DNA of 64,000 bases, from the NCBI GenBank assembly GCA_025594325.1, contig JANHCV010000014.1, positions 1-64,000 on the forward strand, read 5' to 3'. Under the pieces are notes generated by a model. It did no database searches and was not told the DNA's origin. It was given only the letters and a program-made list of their open reading frames with translations. The stretch's first letter is position 1. The number at the start of each line of letters is the position of its first letter. A program made the translations under genes and the position numbers. Source of the stretch: Blastocladiella emersonii ATCC 22665. Its lineage: Eukaryota; Blastocladiomycota; Blastocladiomycetes; Blastocladiales; Blastocladiaceae. This document shows positions 45,072-56,600 of the stretch, piece by piece.

Positions 45072-45085
45072 ACGAAAAGATGTAT
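45072..45085 (+). repeat. 14-bp direct repeat, 3' copy
   Basis: ACGAAAAGATGTAT, the second copy of the repeat at 42557-42570. It lies 14 bp beyond the stop codon of the convergent beta-propeller gene, in an AT-rich patch unlike its surroundings. It marks the likely right boundary of the Fanzor-bearing segment. Confidence 0.7.
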
Positions 45086-45099
45086 TATACTTATCCATC

Positions 45100-48000
45100 T
45101 TATCCATATCCACCGCTGATGGGCGCGGCGACGGCGGCGTGTGGTGGCGACGTCTCGCGCGACCTGCTGGCCGCCGCGCCGGCATCGTCAAAGACAAACG
45201 CCTCGAGCTGCTCGATGACCTGGGCGTACATGGGCGATGCGGGCCTGCGCTTAGCGAGTGCGGCGGCCGCGAGGCCCGGGACCGCGGCTGGCTTGGTGCC
45301 GGGCGGGGGCGACGGGAGCGGGATGTACGGCGGTGCCTGGTCCCTGACGCGGGCGAGGACGCGGTAGACGGCCGCGGCCGTGTCGGGTCCGGGGGCGACG
45401 TGGTACAGCGCGCCGAGGGCCTTGCTGGTGACCATGGCGAGGGTATCGACGACGTCGTGGTGGAGGACGCCGGGCCGGGCGAGCGCAGGGCAGAACCGTG
45501 CGATGCGCGCGGCCGTGACGAGCAGCGACTCGAGGCGCGGCGACACGGACTCGGCGCGGGCCTCGGCGACTTGCGCAGCGGCCGCCGCGATGCGCGGGAG
45601 CACGCGCTGGCGGACGTGCCGCGACAGCGACTCGGCAAAGTCGAACCCCTGGTACGTCGCGACCATCTCGGCCGCCGCGTACAGGTACTCGTCCCACGCG
45701 CCGAGCCGCTCGAGCGCGTACAGGTACGTCCGCAGCACCGTCGCCGACACGCTGCGCACGCCGCGCAGCAGGTCCGCGATCTTGGTCGCGCGCTGCAGCG
45801 GGTCCAGGGTCTCGTCGCCGTCGTCGTCAGCCGAGGTGCCAATGACGAGCTGGACATGCAGCGCGGTGCGCAGCATCGGGACCACGAGCGCCGGGTTGCC
45901 GAGCAGCGACGCGCTCGCGGCCTGCGCGCGCGCCTTGGCGTCCGACACGGCGCGGCGCGCGTCGTCGACCGACTTCCACCGCGGCATTACGGGCGGGTGG
46001 AGTTTCTGGTCGGTCTCGGGCAGCGTGACGGCCGAGTCTTCCTTGCGCGGCGACGCGGACGCCGAGTGCCGCCGCCCGCCATCAAACGACTTGCGGCGGA
46101 CGAGGTGCGACACGGCGTTGGCGGCCTTCTCCATGGCCGACCCGGCGCGCTCCTGCAGGGCGTGCTGGCGCGCGGACAGCGCCTCAATGCCGGTCCCGAG
46201 CGCGCCGCTGATACTCGGTTTTCCGCGGCGGTGCCCGCTCGCGCTGCCCGTGGGCGACGGCGACTTGGCGGCGGGTCCCGCATCCACGAGCGCGCGGATC
46301 TCGCGGCGTCGTTCCTCGTCGAGCGCCGGGTCCTCGTCGTAGACGGTCGGGAACAGGAGCCAGTGGACGAGCGTGGTCCACTCGCCGTGCAGGGGCTCGC
46401 CGGCGTGTCTCGCGCGCGCCGCCTGCCACTCGACGAGGTGCAGGCCGAGCTCGAGGCCCTCCGTGTACTGGTGCTTGAGGACCAGCAGGCACAGGTTGCG
46501 CAGCGCGGCCGGCGACGGCTGGAACAGGTCGAGGTCGAGCGCGAGCAGCAGCGGCGGCACCACGCGGCGGGCTTGGACTGCGTCGCGCAGCTCGAGGACC
46601 CGCGCCAGCTCGTGCTCGACGTCGCCCACGGGGATCGGCGGTGCGGGCTCTTCTTCAGGTTCCTCGTCGACTTGCTCTGGGATAGACGGCGCGACCGAGG
46701 CCCCGCCCGCCGACGTGCACGACACGGCCGACGCGGACCGCGACCGGCGGCCGCCGAGCTGCTGCTCGAGGACGGACCCGAGCGGCGTCGCGACGTTGAG
46801 CGACCCCCACCGCCCGCGCGACCCGCCCGCAAGCCCGAGGAACCGGCACGTTGACATGGGCAGCGTGAGGGTGCGCGCGGTACCGGACGCCAGGACCACT
46901 TCGACAGCGGGGCTCGCGACCGCGCTGTCCTGGCTGAGCATCGACGACGCGCCGGTGGTGCTCGCGTGCGCAGCGCCGTTCCCGCCGAGCGCGGTCGTGG
47001 TCGCGAACAGCCGCGTGACGGTTGCCGGCGGCCGCCGCGACCCGCTCGACCCCATAGCTGACGCCGCGAGACTCCCACACGGGACGGCGCCGTCGGGCCC
47101 GACCGCCGTGACATGCACCGCCGTGTAATCCGCCGTCGCGACGAGTCCCGGCGCGAGCAGCGCGACGTGCGCGACACGGTGCGTGTGCGGCGGGCTAAAC
47201 TCAACGACCGGGTGGGTGGGCGCGCGGAGGTCCCACTCGGCGACTGCGTCGCCGCCCGTCCATAGCGTGTGCGAGGATGCGGACCACAGCAGCGTCTCGA
47301 CGGCGTCGCCGCTGCGACCAATGGACGGCGCGGACACGTCGTCGTACCGCGACGGCGCGCGCGTACGCGGGTCCCACAGCCGGACGACGGGCGCGCCGCA
47401 CGTGTCGAGCGCGCGCGCCGTGTACGCGAACACGGCCGACGCGGGGTGCATCGCCGACGCGCCCGCGGCGTTCGGGAGCGTCCATCGGCGCCGCTGGCGT
47501 GTGAGGTCCCACGCGTCGAGGGCGCGCGATGATGGGATGTACACCGTGGCGAGGGCCAGGTTGTCGGGCATGACGGTCGGCGAGACGAGGCGGGTTTCCT
47601 CGTACTACACGCCGTAGTCGTTAGCGCGGCATGCGAGTTTGCGGCATCGGAAAGCGTACCGTGTCGTCGGGCAACACGGCCGTGTACTCGCCCGCCGCCT
47701 CGCCCTCGACCACGATGCGGTACACCTGCCCGCGTCCCGTCACGAGCACCTCGCTCGCGCCGACGGCCGCGACGCCGAACGAGGGCGACGGGAGCGTGAT
47801 CGCCGTCTGCGCCATGGCCAGCGACCCATTCCCACTACTGCTGCTCGCCTCGTCGCTCTGCGCCGCTGGCCGCGACATGACGTACACGTTATGCCGGAGC
47901 GAGGCGCACGTCGCGACACGGGTCGTTCCCAAAACGCACGCGTCGGTGATCCACGCGGCGGGATCGTCCCACGACCCGTGCACGCTCCACGCGGTGCCCG

Positions 48001-48395
48001 CAGACGAGGTCCCGACGAGCAGCGGCTCGAGGCCACCGTAGAAGGAGAAGCGGTGGCTACACGGTGGTTGGTGTTACGAGCGGTTGAGAGAGGGGGTCAA
48101 GTGGCGCGTACCGCTTCATGGCCGACGCCTGCAGCAGGTGCCGCGACGCGGCGGCCCACCGCCACGCGCTGGGTCCGGCGCCCGGCGGGCCGAACAGGAC
48201 ATTGCTGGCATCATGCGCTGCATCTGCTGCCGCAGTTGCTGTTGTGCTCGTGGAAGCCGCGGTCCCATTACGGTGCCGGCGCGGGGCACGGCGGTCGCCA
48301 CCCTCAACAGCAGCAGGCGGCCCGGGAGGGTCGGTCACGGCGATCGTGTCGCGGTACGACTTGAGCGAGTGCATTTCAGTCTTTGGTCGATTCAT
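45100..48395 (-). CDS. Large beta-propeller-like protein, function unknown
   Basis: Three exons (minus: 48395-48112, 48056-47660, 47604-45100; both introns 55 nt, one with a GCTAAC branch-site-like sequence) give 1061 residues in phase. The N-terminal half looks like a degenerate WD40-type propeller: FGVAAVGASEVLVTGRGQVY, VVRLWDPRTRAP, TLWTGGDAVAEWDLRAP and HVALLAPGLVATADYTAVHV. The C-terminal half is alpha-helical (for example ATVLRTYLYALERLGAWDEY and RIAAAAAQVAEARAESV), with Ser-rich linkers around residues 500-600. A propeller followed by a helical solenoid is typical of vesicle-coat, tethering or nuclear-pore components, but I do not recognise a specific family. The stop lies 14 bp from the Fanzor 3' repeat, so the Fanzor segment abuts or lies within its 3' UTR. 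Confidence 0.72.
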
Positions 48396-48620
48396 GGTTG
48401 CTTGAGAGGCAGGCGAGGGAGGGGAGGAGGAGGCGTGGGAAGGCGTTGCCGTTGCGATCGACGCGCGACGCGTCCGCGGTCACGCGTGCTGCGCGCGTCG
48501 CGCCGCGTCTCCCACTGCCCGCGAGACAAACTTGGGAAGATTGCAGGCAAATGGGTTTTTCGGATTGATATGCTAGTAGTAGTAGTTGGTGGGGTGATAA
48601 AAACTCTCGCTCTCTCGCGG

Positions 48621-51079
48621 CTACGTCATGACCGCGGCGCCAGCACCGACCAACGCCATGCCCGCGAACGTGCGCATGAGGAGGCCGAACGTCGGGTCGG
48701 CGGCGATCTGGCCAGCGAAGAAGGACGGGACCACGGCGAGGGTCCCGTTGACGCAGCACGTCACGACGCCGTACGCCGTCGACAGCGTGGTCGGGTCGCG
48801 CACCAGGACCGGCAGCAGCGGCCACAGGAACTACGCGAGCGCGGGTGGGCGGGAAGGTGAGCGCGGAGCGTGACAGCAGGGACAAGACCAAAAAGTACCG
48901 ATGCGCCGACGGCGTACGCGGTGCCGAGGCCCATGAGCGCGAGGTACAGGAACCACTCGGACTCGGGCCCGACGGCGCTGAGGCCGTAGAATGCGCCGGC
49001 GAGCCCGACGGCGTTGGCGACCACGACGGCGCGTTGCCCGCGCCGCGGCAGCCGCTCGAACAGGTACCCCGACAGCGGGACGACGGTGGTCGCCATGATG
49101 TCCATGAGCGACACAAGGTGGCCGGCGCGCGTGCTCGACACGCCGTACCGCGTCTGCAGGAAATCGGACGAGATGCTCGTGAACGTGTTGCACGACACGT
49201 AGAGCGACACCATGGCCACGCAGAGCATCCAGAACGCCAACGGGAACGTGAACAGGACGAACCGCGCGCCGCCTGGTTTCGGTCGGCCGTTCAGGCCGGT
49301 GCCCGCCATGCGCTCGAGCGTTGCGAGCGTCGACTGCCGGCGCATCATGGACGTGGACATGAGCGAGGCCGTGGTCGATACGCGGCGCATGCGAGGCGGC
49401 GGGTATCCGGTATGTTGGTTCGAGTAAATGGACATGCTCGACGCGTGGATGTGCGGGGCGAGCGGCTCCTTGGTCAGCAGCAGGGCCTCGTCGGCGAGCG
49501 CCGTGTACGACGCGGTGCGGGCGAGCTGGGCCGTGGTCGAGGTAATGGCGGCGTACGACTCGACGACGGGCGGGTTGAGGAACAGCGGCGTGGTCTCGCT
49601 GGCGATGAGGAGCGGCGCGTCCGGGATCATCATGCCCGCGTCCGTCGTCGCGGCAGCGGCCACGGCGCTCTCGATGGCGTCGGCCGGGTTGCGGCGCTGG
49701 TCGATGAGGCACGCGGCGCTGCCGAAGAGCAGCGAGGCGGTGCACACGGCGAGGGCGGCGAGCGAGGCCATGGTGGCGTTGTGGCGGGCCTCGATCTCGG
49801 CCGTGAACAGGTCGTTGAGCACGGACCCGAGGCGGGCAAAGGCGAGGTGGAACCCGAGCGCGAACCCGAGCTCGGACTCGAGGTACCAGTCGCAGGTGAT
49901 GCGTGCCTGGGCGACGGCGAGCGACTCGCCGCCGACGCCGAGCAGGAAGCGGCCGAGGAGCAGCAGCGGGAAGTTGACGACGCGGATGCCGCAGGTGATG
50001 AGGGTCTGGCCGAGCACGACGAAGCCGAGGAGCGCCATGAGCACGGTACGCGGGCCGTGGTGGTCGATGAGGCGGCCGGCAATGAAGGGCATCAGGATGT
50101 TGGGGGTCGCGTAGAGCGCGTACGACTGGGCGAGCCCCTGCTGCCACGCGTCGTCGTCGAACCCAAACCGCTTGCCTAGCGGGAGGTTGAGCTGCGCGGG
50201 CAGGTCAAAGGCCCAGAAGCTGCCGGTCAGCGAGAGGGCGAGGGTGAGGAGCAGCCAGGGGCGCCATCCCGAGCGCTTGGCGGTGGCGCCGAGCAGCGGG
50301 TCGGTGCTGGCAGGGAGGGCGGCGGCGGGGTGCTCGAAGGCGTGGGCGAGGTGGCCCTCGGCGAGGAACACGGTGCTCTGGTTGACGGGCGGGAGGTGCA
50401 GGGCCGCGGCGAGGTCGTCCGTGTCCGAGTCGTGGAAGTAGTCGCGCTCGTCGTCCTCGATCATGAGGACCGAGCCGCCGTCGGGGCACTCGCCGCAGCC
50501 GCACGCGCGGGCGTCGGCGGTGTCGAGGAGGTCGTCGGACGGGGTGGCGAGGCCGTGGCGGAGGCAGAAGGTGCGGCGCAGCGGGCGCGGCGGGACGGCG
50601 TGTGCGTGGTGAAGGTGATCGGGCCAGTGATACGGGAAGGTCGAGACGGAGGCGGAGGCGACGGCGGTGGCCTCGTCGTCGCTGGCGCCGCTGACGGGCG
50701 AAGCGGCGACGGGGCTGAGCCGCGAGCGCCAGGTGTCGAAGCCGTCGGCGTGGTGGAGGTCCGAGGGAAGCGGGCAAGCCGCGGGGGCCGACGGCGGGTG
50801 CGGGGCGGGCGGCGCCGTGTTCACCTGGAGCAGCGGGCGGGCCGTGGGCTCCTCTGCCTCGCCCAGGTCGGGAGCGATGCGCAACGAGTCAAACTCGCCG
50901 GCGGCCGAGGCGGCGTCGGGTGCCGGCAGCCGGGCGTGTGCAAGTGCATGGTGGTGGTGGTGGTGGTGGTGATACAGCGGGCGATCGGGCGCATCGGCCG
51001 GCAGGCGACCCGCGGGCAGCGACGGGGCGTGTGCCGCAGCAGCGGGGGGAGGGGCGTGGCCGAGGTCGCCGTCCGCCAT
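48621..51079 (-). CDS. MFSD1: MFSD1-like major facilitator transporter
   Basis: Two exons (minus: 51079-48899 and 48830-48621; intron 68 nt) give 796 residues. The long N-terminal tail (about 285 residues) is His- and Pro-rich, with a run of eight histidines. Twelve hydrophobic segments follow, split by a ~150-residue cytosolic loop. The segment RFLLGVGGESLAVAQARITC, followed by LGFHLAFARLGSVLNDL, is the hallmark of MFSD1-type lysosomal/vacuolar transporters, which animal work links to dipeptide export. The last exon supplies the final two segments (TAYGVVTCCVNGTLAVVPSF). The start at 51079 (MADGDLGHA) is chosen because upstream sequence is low-complexity. The poly-His tract is encoded by a trinucleotide repeat at about 50949-50972. 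Confidence 0.88.
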
Positions 51080-51565
51080 GCACCACGGGCGGACGGGCAG
51101 CGGTTGGCGGTCAGGGCGGGGAGGTGGGACAAGCCCGAGCGTGGAGCGTGGGATCCGGGGGCGGGTGGGGCGGCGCGCGGGGGAGCGAGTGCACCAAGTG
51201 CGGCGGGCGGGCGGGTCGATGCGTTGCGGGATCGCTGTGGGGAATGGGAGCGAGGGGAAGGGAAAGAGAGCGGCGGCCAAAGGGAGCGGCCGCATCCGAG
51301 GAGGGAGACGCAGCGCAACGCTCGGCGTGGCGCACGGGGTCGCTGCACACGGGATCCCCCGACACGGCGGACTCACCTCCGCGCGATCGCGCTCTCCAGC
51401 TTCTTGACTTCCTCCCCCTCCCTGTTCGTCGAGCAGCATGGATCACGGCAACATGCAACTTAGTAAATGAGTCAATGCACTGCACCGTGGGCCCGAGCCG
51501 CGTCCGCCGGGCCGATGAAGAACCACGGCCTCGCTTGGTCGCACCGCGGCGTGGCCTTGCGCTGA
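51080..51565. other. Intergenic region upstream of the MFSD1-like gene
   Basis: It probably holds the MFSD1-like promoter and 5' UTR. No gene is supported; the GC-rich stretch is open on both strands without motifs. Confidence 0.5.
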
Positions 51566-52326
51566 TGCGTTGAAGTCCCCCACCCTTGCCCATCACGACC
51601 ACGACCGAGAGCATAAACTGGTACAGGTCCTGCGTCGGGTCCTTGGCCAGCGCCTCGTTGGACCGGCCAATCGTATCGTTGAACTTGGCCGCCGTGTTGC
51701 AGTACTCGTACGGGATGTCGGACGAAGAGCCCTGGAACAGCGGCTCTGCGGTGCCAATGTTGCTGTACTCGTCCATCTCCTCCGAACCGTTGAGCAGCGA
51801 TACGACCTTGCCGCCCTTGGCAGGACGTAGCTGGCGCAGATGCGGATGGTGTTGCCCGCCTCGAGCTGCGCGACGAGGATGCGGATCAGCTCGCGCGCGA
51901 TGGCCGCGAGTGCCGCCGGGGCTCCGTCTGCGAACATGACCCTACACGATAAGGCTGCGTGTGAGATCGGCGAGTGCGCGGGGTGTTTCTCGATCTTCAC
52001 GTACTGCACGTCGGCCGCGCTCACACCAGTGATGACAATCGCTTGGGACTCGAGACCGTCAGGCACTTGGCGGACGGGAACCTGGTCGTAACAATGGCGT
52101 GAGCTCGCTTCCCTCGTACTCAAGGGACCAGTGGCGGCACGTGTACCTCGTAGAAGATACGCGGAACTTGGCCCTCGGCCCCGTCGCCGGTACCAGCGTT
52201 GGCGGGCACGGTCGAAACGCTGTTGAGAAGAAGGGTCACGCTGTTGGGAACGCAGGCGACACCGTGGCTGTTGAGCTGCAGCCCGTCGTCGTCTTGGACT
52301 GCCACGGCCGGCGGCTCGTTGGTGGT
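51566..52326 (-). pseudogene. Unidentified gene remnant
   Basis: Coding-like minus-strand segments can be chained. They are VAVQDDDGLQLNSHGVACVP to PRIFYE (about 52320-52160), then, across a possible 65-nt intron (GTACACG...GACCAG), VPVRQVPDGLESQAIVITGV to about 51900. A block with ELIRILVAQLEAGNTIRICA follows, then after a frame change GKVVSLLNGSEEMDEYSNIG to QDLYQFMLSVVVVMG at about 51595. No family is recognised. There is no start codon or complete frame, and the 5' end abuts the F-box/ankyrin remnant. It may be the tail of a different gene joined by rearrangement, or exons of a real gene I cannot resolve. Confidence 0.4.
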
Positions 52327-53150
52327 TTAGTCCCGACTCGTAGAGCCACCACTTCGACCGTGTCCACTGGCTTCATCAAGAGCTCGCGTCGTGTAGCGCA
52401 CGTAGCCTGGGAGAAGACGGCACCACCATCGTAGAACGTTGATGTGGCCTTGCACGCTGGTCCCATCCAACAAGGATGGCAGATAGAGCGACCACTTGCC
52501 CAGCGCCTTCGCGAGATCCGTGACTCGCTTTGCTTCGACCTGCAACCGCTTCAGATTGACAGCACCGTTCAAGTCAAGGCACTGCGGGAACTGAAGCTTC
52601 AGCCAGACGTTGAGCAAGTCGTCGCGCCCGTTGCGGCTGGCAACCGTGGCAAGGTCGTTTTGGTCGAAGCGCGGATGCGGATGGCAAAGAAAGTACTTGA
52701 ACATGGCGGAGGGGCCAGGTTTACAGAAACCACGCAGAAATTCGTCGCGGGGGAAGTACATGATCAACTTGGCCGGGCTCTTGCGGCGTGCAAGAAACAG
52801 GAGTCTGTCGAGTCGGTCCTCGGCAACGACAGAGTCATGCCGGGAGTATATTTGGCTACAAACGCTTGTAGTCGGCCCAAACTACTAGCCGGGGCCACGT
52901 TCAAGTATCGGTGCAATTCTTTCCCAAGCTGTGCTTGTCCCGCCCACGTAGGACACCGCTTTCGCGAGTAAAATTCGTCCAAGTAATGCGAGCGCTGCGG
53001 ACGAAAGTAACCGATTTCTGTGAGGCACATGCATTTGCGGTTGTGGGGAGAGTCGGGCCAAAGTGCACGTGGGAAGCAGGCAAGACGGGAGGCTGCGAGA
53101 AGGATGTTCTTAATCAAGTCGATTGGTAGCGAGAGCATTGGTTCATTCAT
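52327..53150 (-). pseudogene. F-box/ankyrin-like gene, apparently frameshifted
   Basis: From the ATG at 53150 the protein begins MNEPMLSLPIDLIKNILLAA, an F-box-like start. It runs for about 120 residues and stops near 52764. A second frame from about 52830 carries on with LLFLARRKSPAKLIMYFPRD and then degenerate ankyrin-type repeats (DLATVASRNGRDDLLNVWLK, GHINVLRWWCRLLPGY), ending at a stop at 52327. The repeat type with a VLxWW core is common in large fungal and giant-virus ankyrin families. The frame change at 52770-52840 and the truncated repeat array suggest decay; an unrecognised intron is the alternative. Confidence 0.5.
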
Positions 53151-53663
53151 GATATAATTTTGTGTGGAGCTCGTCGGGAGAAATTTGTACGAAAGCGAGC
53201 GTAAAGAGGCGGGCGGAGCGGCTCCAGCTGCCACGGACCGATGCACTCAACGACCAGAGCGCATGCATTCAACGACCGAGGAGGCTTGGAACTTGATGAA
53301 TCAGACGCACGAGCTTATCTTTGAGTTAATCTCGAGGACTGAACGCGCGGCTTAGTTCGAGTTCGCTCGTTGACACCCTGGTCGCTCATGCCTTGCTCGC
53401 TCCGCGGAGCAGCACAGGTACGACGAAGCCGTTTCAGAAAGTTGTTAAACTGGCCATTGTGCGCTGTTCTTTGCAGCGGTAATGATCAGCGACACATCCG
53501 CGAGCAACTGGCTGGGCGCGTGAGACGCGTCGCGCCACCCACGTGACGTGAGCCATCACGTGCCGAACCGGAGACATTTTTTCGAACGCTTGCCTCTGAC
53601 GGCTTCGCGCTTACGTGATCTCAGATAACCGATTATTCACACAATAGTACGCCCGGTTTGCTT
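53151..53663. other. Intergenic with a possible F-box start remnant
   Basis: On the plus strand MHSTTEEAWNLMNQTHELIF followed by ELISRTERAA and a stop (53263-53355) resembles the beginning of an F-box protein, in mirror orientation to the F-box remnant next door. ATGCACTCAACGACC and ATGCATTCAACGACC form an imperfect tandem repeat at 53241-53277. Nothing else is recognisable. Confidence 0.4.
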
Positions 53664-56600
53664 TCACGCCAACCCGAACCACTTCATCACGGCGCGCCAG
53701 CACCCGCAGCGCCGCCGCTTGCCCGCCTTGTCCTCGAACTCGGCAACGCCGCCCGGCTGCGTCCACGCGCACCAGAGTCCGGCGGGGCATCCGCGCGGGA
53801 CCCAGTCGTCGGGCGCGGGCGCGTCCGCGTCGTTGCCGACGGCCTCGCCGCGGACCTGCAGCCGGACGGTGCGCTGGACGCGCGGCCAGCCCGTGAGCGC
53901 ATCGGCGACGGCGCCGCACCCGCTGCAGACGCGCGGCGACTCGGTGGCGGCCCCGTCGTGCACGGGCGCGCCGTGGACCCAGTACAGCGTCTGGCGCGCA
54001 AAGTCGACCACGGCGCCGCCGGCCGAGACCGCGACCGTGGTGTGCGCGGGCCCGCGGAAGTGGAGCCACGGCAGGTACACCTCGGAGACGCGCGACGCCG
54101 GGAGCGAGGTGAGGTCCGACACGGGCGGCGCGTCGATCCACGGCCGCGGCGGCGGCTGCTCCTGGGTCCCACTTGCAGGGCTGCAGCAGCAGTCGGGACA
54201 CATCGGCTCGGTGCGGAGCAGCGTCGCGTCGAACACGCGGCGGTGCATGTCAAAGGCCGTGTGCATGACGTCGTCGGCGGCGGCGGCGCGGAAGACGGGG
54301 CGGAGCAGGGCGCGCGCGGGCCGCGGGTTGCCTTGGAACCCGACGCTGAGGTCTTCGCCGTTCCACCCGTCGCCGGCGGCGCGCGAGTTGTCGGCGCAGT
54401 AGTTCCAGATGGTCGCGTGGAGCCGGTGCGCGTCGAGTGCCGCGAGGTTGGCGTCCATGGCGCGCGCGGCGAGCGGCGACGGCGACTCGCGCGCGGGCGG
54501 GTCCATGTCAAAGGGGATCCCGATCTCGCCGATCAGCACGGGCACGTTGGGCCCGAGGTGCGACGCGCCCTCCTCGGCAATCAGCCCGAGCGACGCCGCC
54601 ATGCCGCGCCGCACGCCCGCGTACCCGACGCGCAGACCCGTCACCCAGTTCTTGCGCCCGCGCAAGATGTGCAGAAAGTCCACGTTGTACGGCCAGTGGT
54701 GCTTGGTGATGAGCGTCAGCCCGTCGTACCAGTGCGGCGCGTACACGAGGTCGCGCGCGAACGCGGGGTCGGCGCGGAACTCGCGCTCGCCCTTGGGTGT
54801 TGGTGGTGGGGAGACGTGGAGGTGCGTCGCCGACGTGATCCCGCTCATCGAGACGGACGGGAGCGGCAGCGGCGGGCCCGTGCCCATGGACCGCGTACCG
54901 GCGGGCTTCTCATCGAGATCAGCGTCAACGAGCTCGGGCGCGCTGCGTTTCGACGCCCACGTTGGTGGTGGCGGCGGGAGCGGTTCGGCACCCGCAAGCT
55001 TGCCACCACCGTACCCGCCGTGCAGCGTCAGCGCGTGCTGCAGGTTCGGCGGCTCCTCGTTGACGGGCGGGTCGAGGAACACGAGTGTGGCGGGGTCGAC
55101 GGACCGCAGCGCGGCGCCGAACCGCTCGACAAACGGCCACCAGTAGTGCTCGGTGAAGGCCTCGGGCGTGATGGCGAACCCGTGCTTCGGGTCGCGCGCA
55201 AAGTAGTCGGCGCGGACAGCGCCGCGCGGGGACGCCGCGTCGTACACGCCGTGGGCGGCCCAGATGCACCCGCCCGCGGGGACTGCGTCGCCGGCGGCCC
55301 CCGATGCGGGCGCAAACATGGACCCGATGCGGGCGCCGAGCCGCTCGATGCGGCGTCCCGCGGCCTTGGCGGCAGCGACGCCCTCGGCGCGCAGCTCGGC
55401 GGGGGACCGGCGGCGGTCGAGCCACGCTGTGCGGCCGGCCGGGTTGAGCGTGGTGGATCCGTCGGGCACGGGCCCGCACCACGCGATGCGGAACTGCGCG
55501 ACGCCCGTGACCGTGTACCCGGCGCCGGCGCGCAGGGCCTGGATGGGCGTCGGGGTCGCGCCGTTGCGCAGCGACTGCCACGGCAGCAGCGCCGACAGGT
55601 CCGGGCACCCGATCCAGCCCTGGTTCGGCTCGTTGAACGTGTCCCAGCCGAGGACCGCGGGCAGCAGCTGGGTCGGCGGGGCCGAGGCGAGGTTGGTGAG
55701 CCCCGCGGCGTGCACGCGGCGCGCGACAAACAGCATGGCGTGGATGAAGTGGAACTGGAGGAACGCCTGGACCGAGTACCGCTCGCCATCCCCATCGTCG
55801 ACGGTGAGGCGCGGGGCGAAGGCGTCGCCGCCAAAAAAGAGCGTGAACATGGTGGCGGCGGCCAGCTTGTAGTAGTTGGTCTGCCAGATCATCTTCGGGT
55901 ACGCGCTCGGGTCGCCATTGGCCTCGGGGTGGCGTGCCATCCACTCGGCGTGGCACATGGCGGCGCCCGCGTCGTACAGGGCCTCGGCGTTGAGGCCGAC
56001 GAGGCGCAGGGTCCAGTTGGGCGCACCGCTGCCGCCGCAGTGGCGGCTCCACACGTCCTGGTGCGGGTCGAGGATACACGTCAGGCCGTGGTGCGCGGCA
56101 CGGCGGACGACCGCGACCAGGTAGTCGGCGTACTCGGCGTCGTAGATGCCCGGCCCGTAGTGCTCGACGGCCTCCCACGTCAGGCACAGGCGCAGCACGT
56201 TGAACCCCCACGACCGCAGCAGCGCGAGGTGGTGGTCGGCCTCGGCGAGCGGGAACGGGCGGCCGACGAAGCTCACGTCCAGGTCGCGGAAGAAGCCCTC
56301 GGCGACGTGCGACGGCATCAGCGGCTCGAACGGCGACTTGGCGTTGCCCGACAGGTTGACGCCGCGCAGCAGCAGGCGCCGGCCGTGCCGGTCGACGAAC
56401 CAGCGGCCCGAGATGTACGGCGACGTGTTGGGCAGCGGGGCCGGGCCCGGCGAGACCTGGTGCAGGGTCCCGCTCGACCGCGCCGGCGTCGCATGCAGCG
56501 GGCGCGACTGGGTTGGTGGCGGCGACGCGGGCAGCGGTGGCGGTGGCGATCCGGGCTTGGAGACGGGGCTGCTTGCGCTCCCGACGTAGGTCGCCGGGTC

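Noticed and set aside
42300-45100. Terminal inverted repeats or a partner transposase for the Fanzor
   Set aside because: I found no convincing inverted repeats at the ends and no transposase or recombinase frame nearby, so no transposon family is claimed.
52160-52800. Assigning the 51.5-53.2 kb remnants to a virus-derived gene
   Set aside because: The ankyrin repeat type occurs in both fungi and giant viruses, and nothing else viral is visible nearby.
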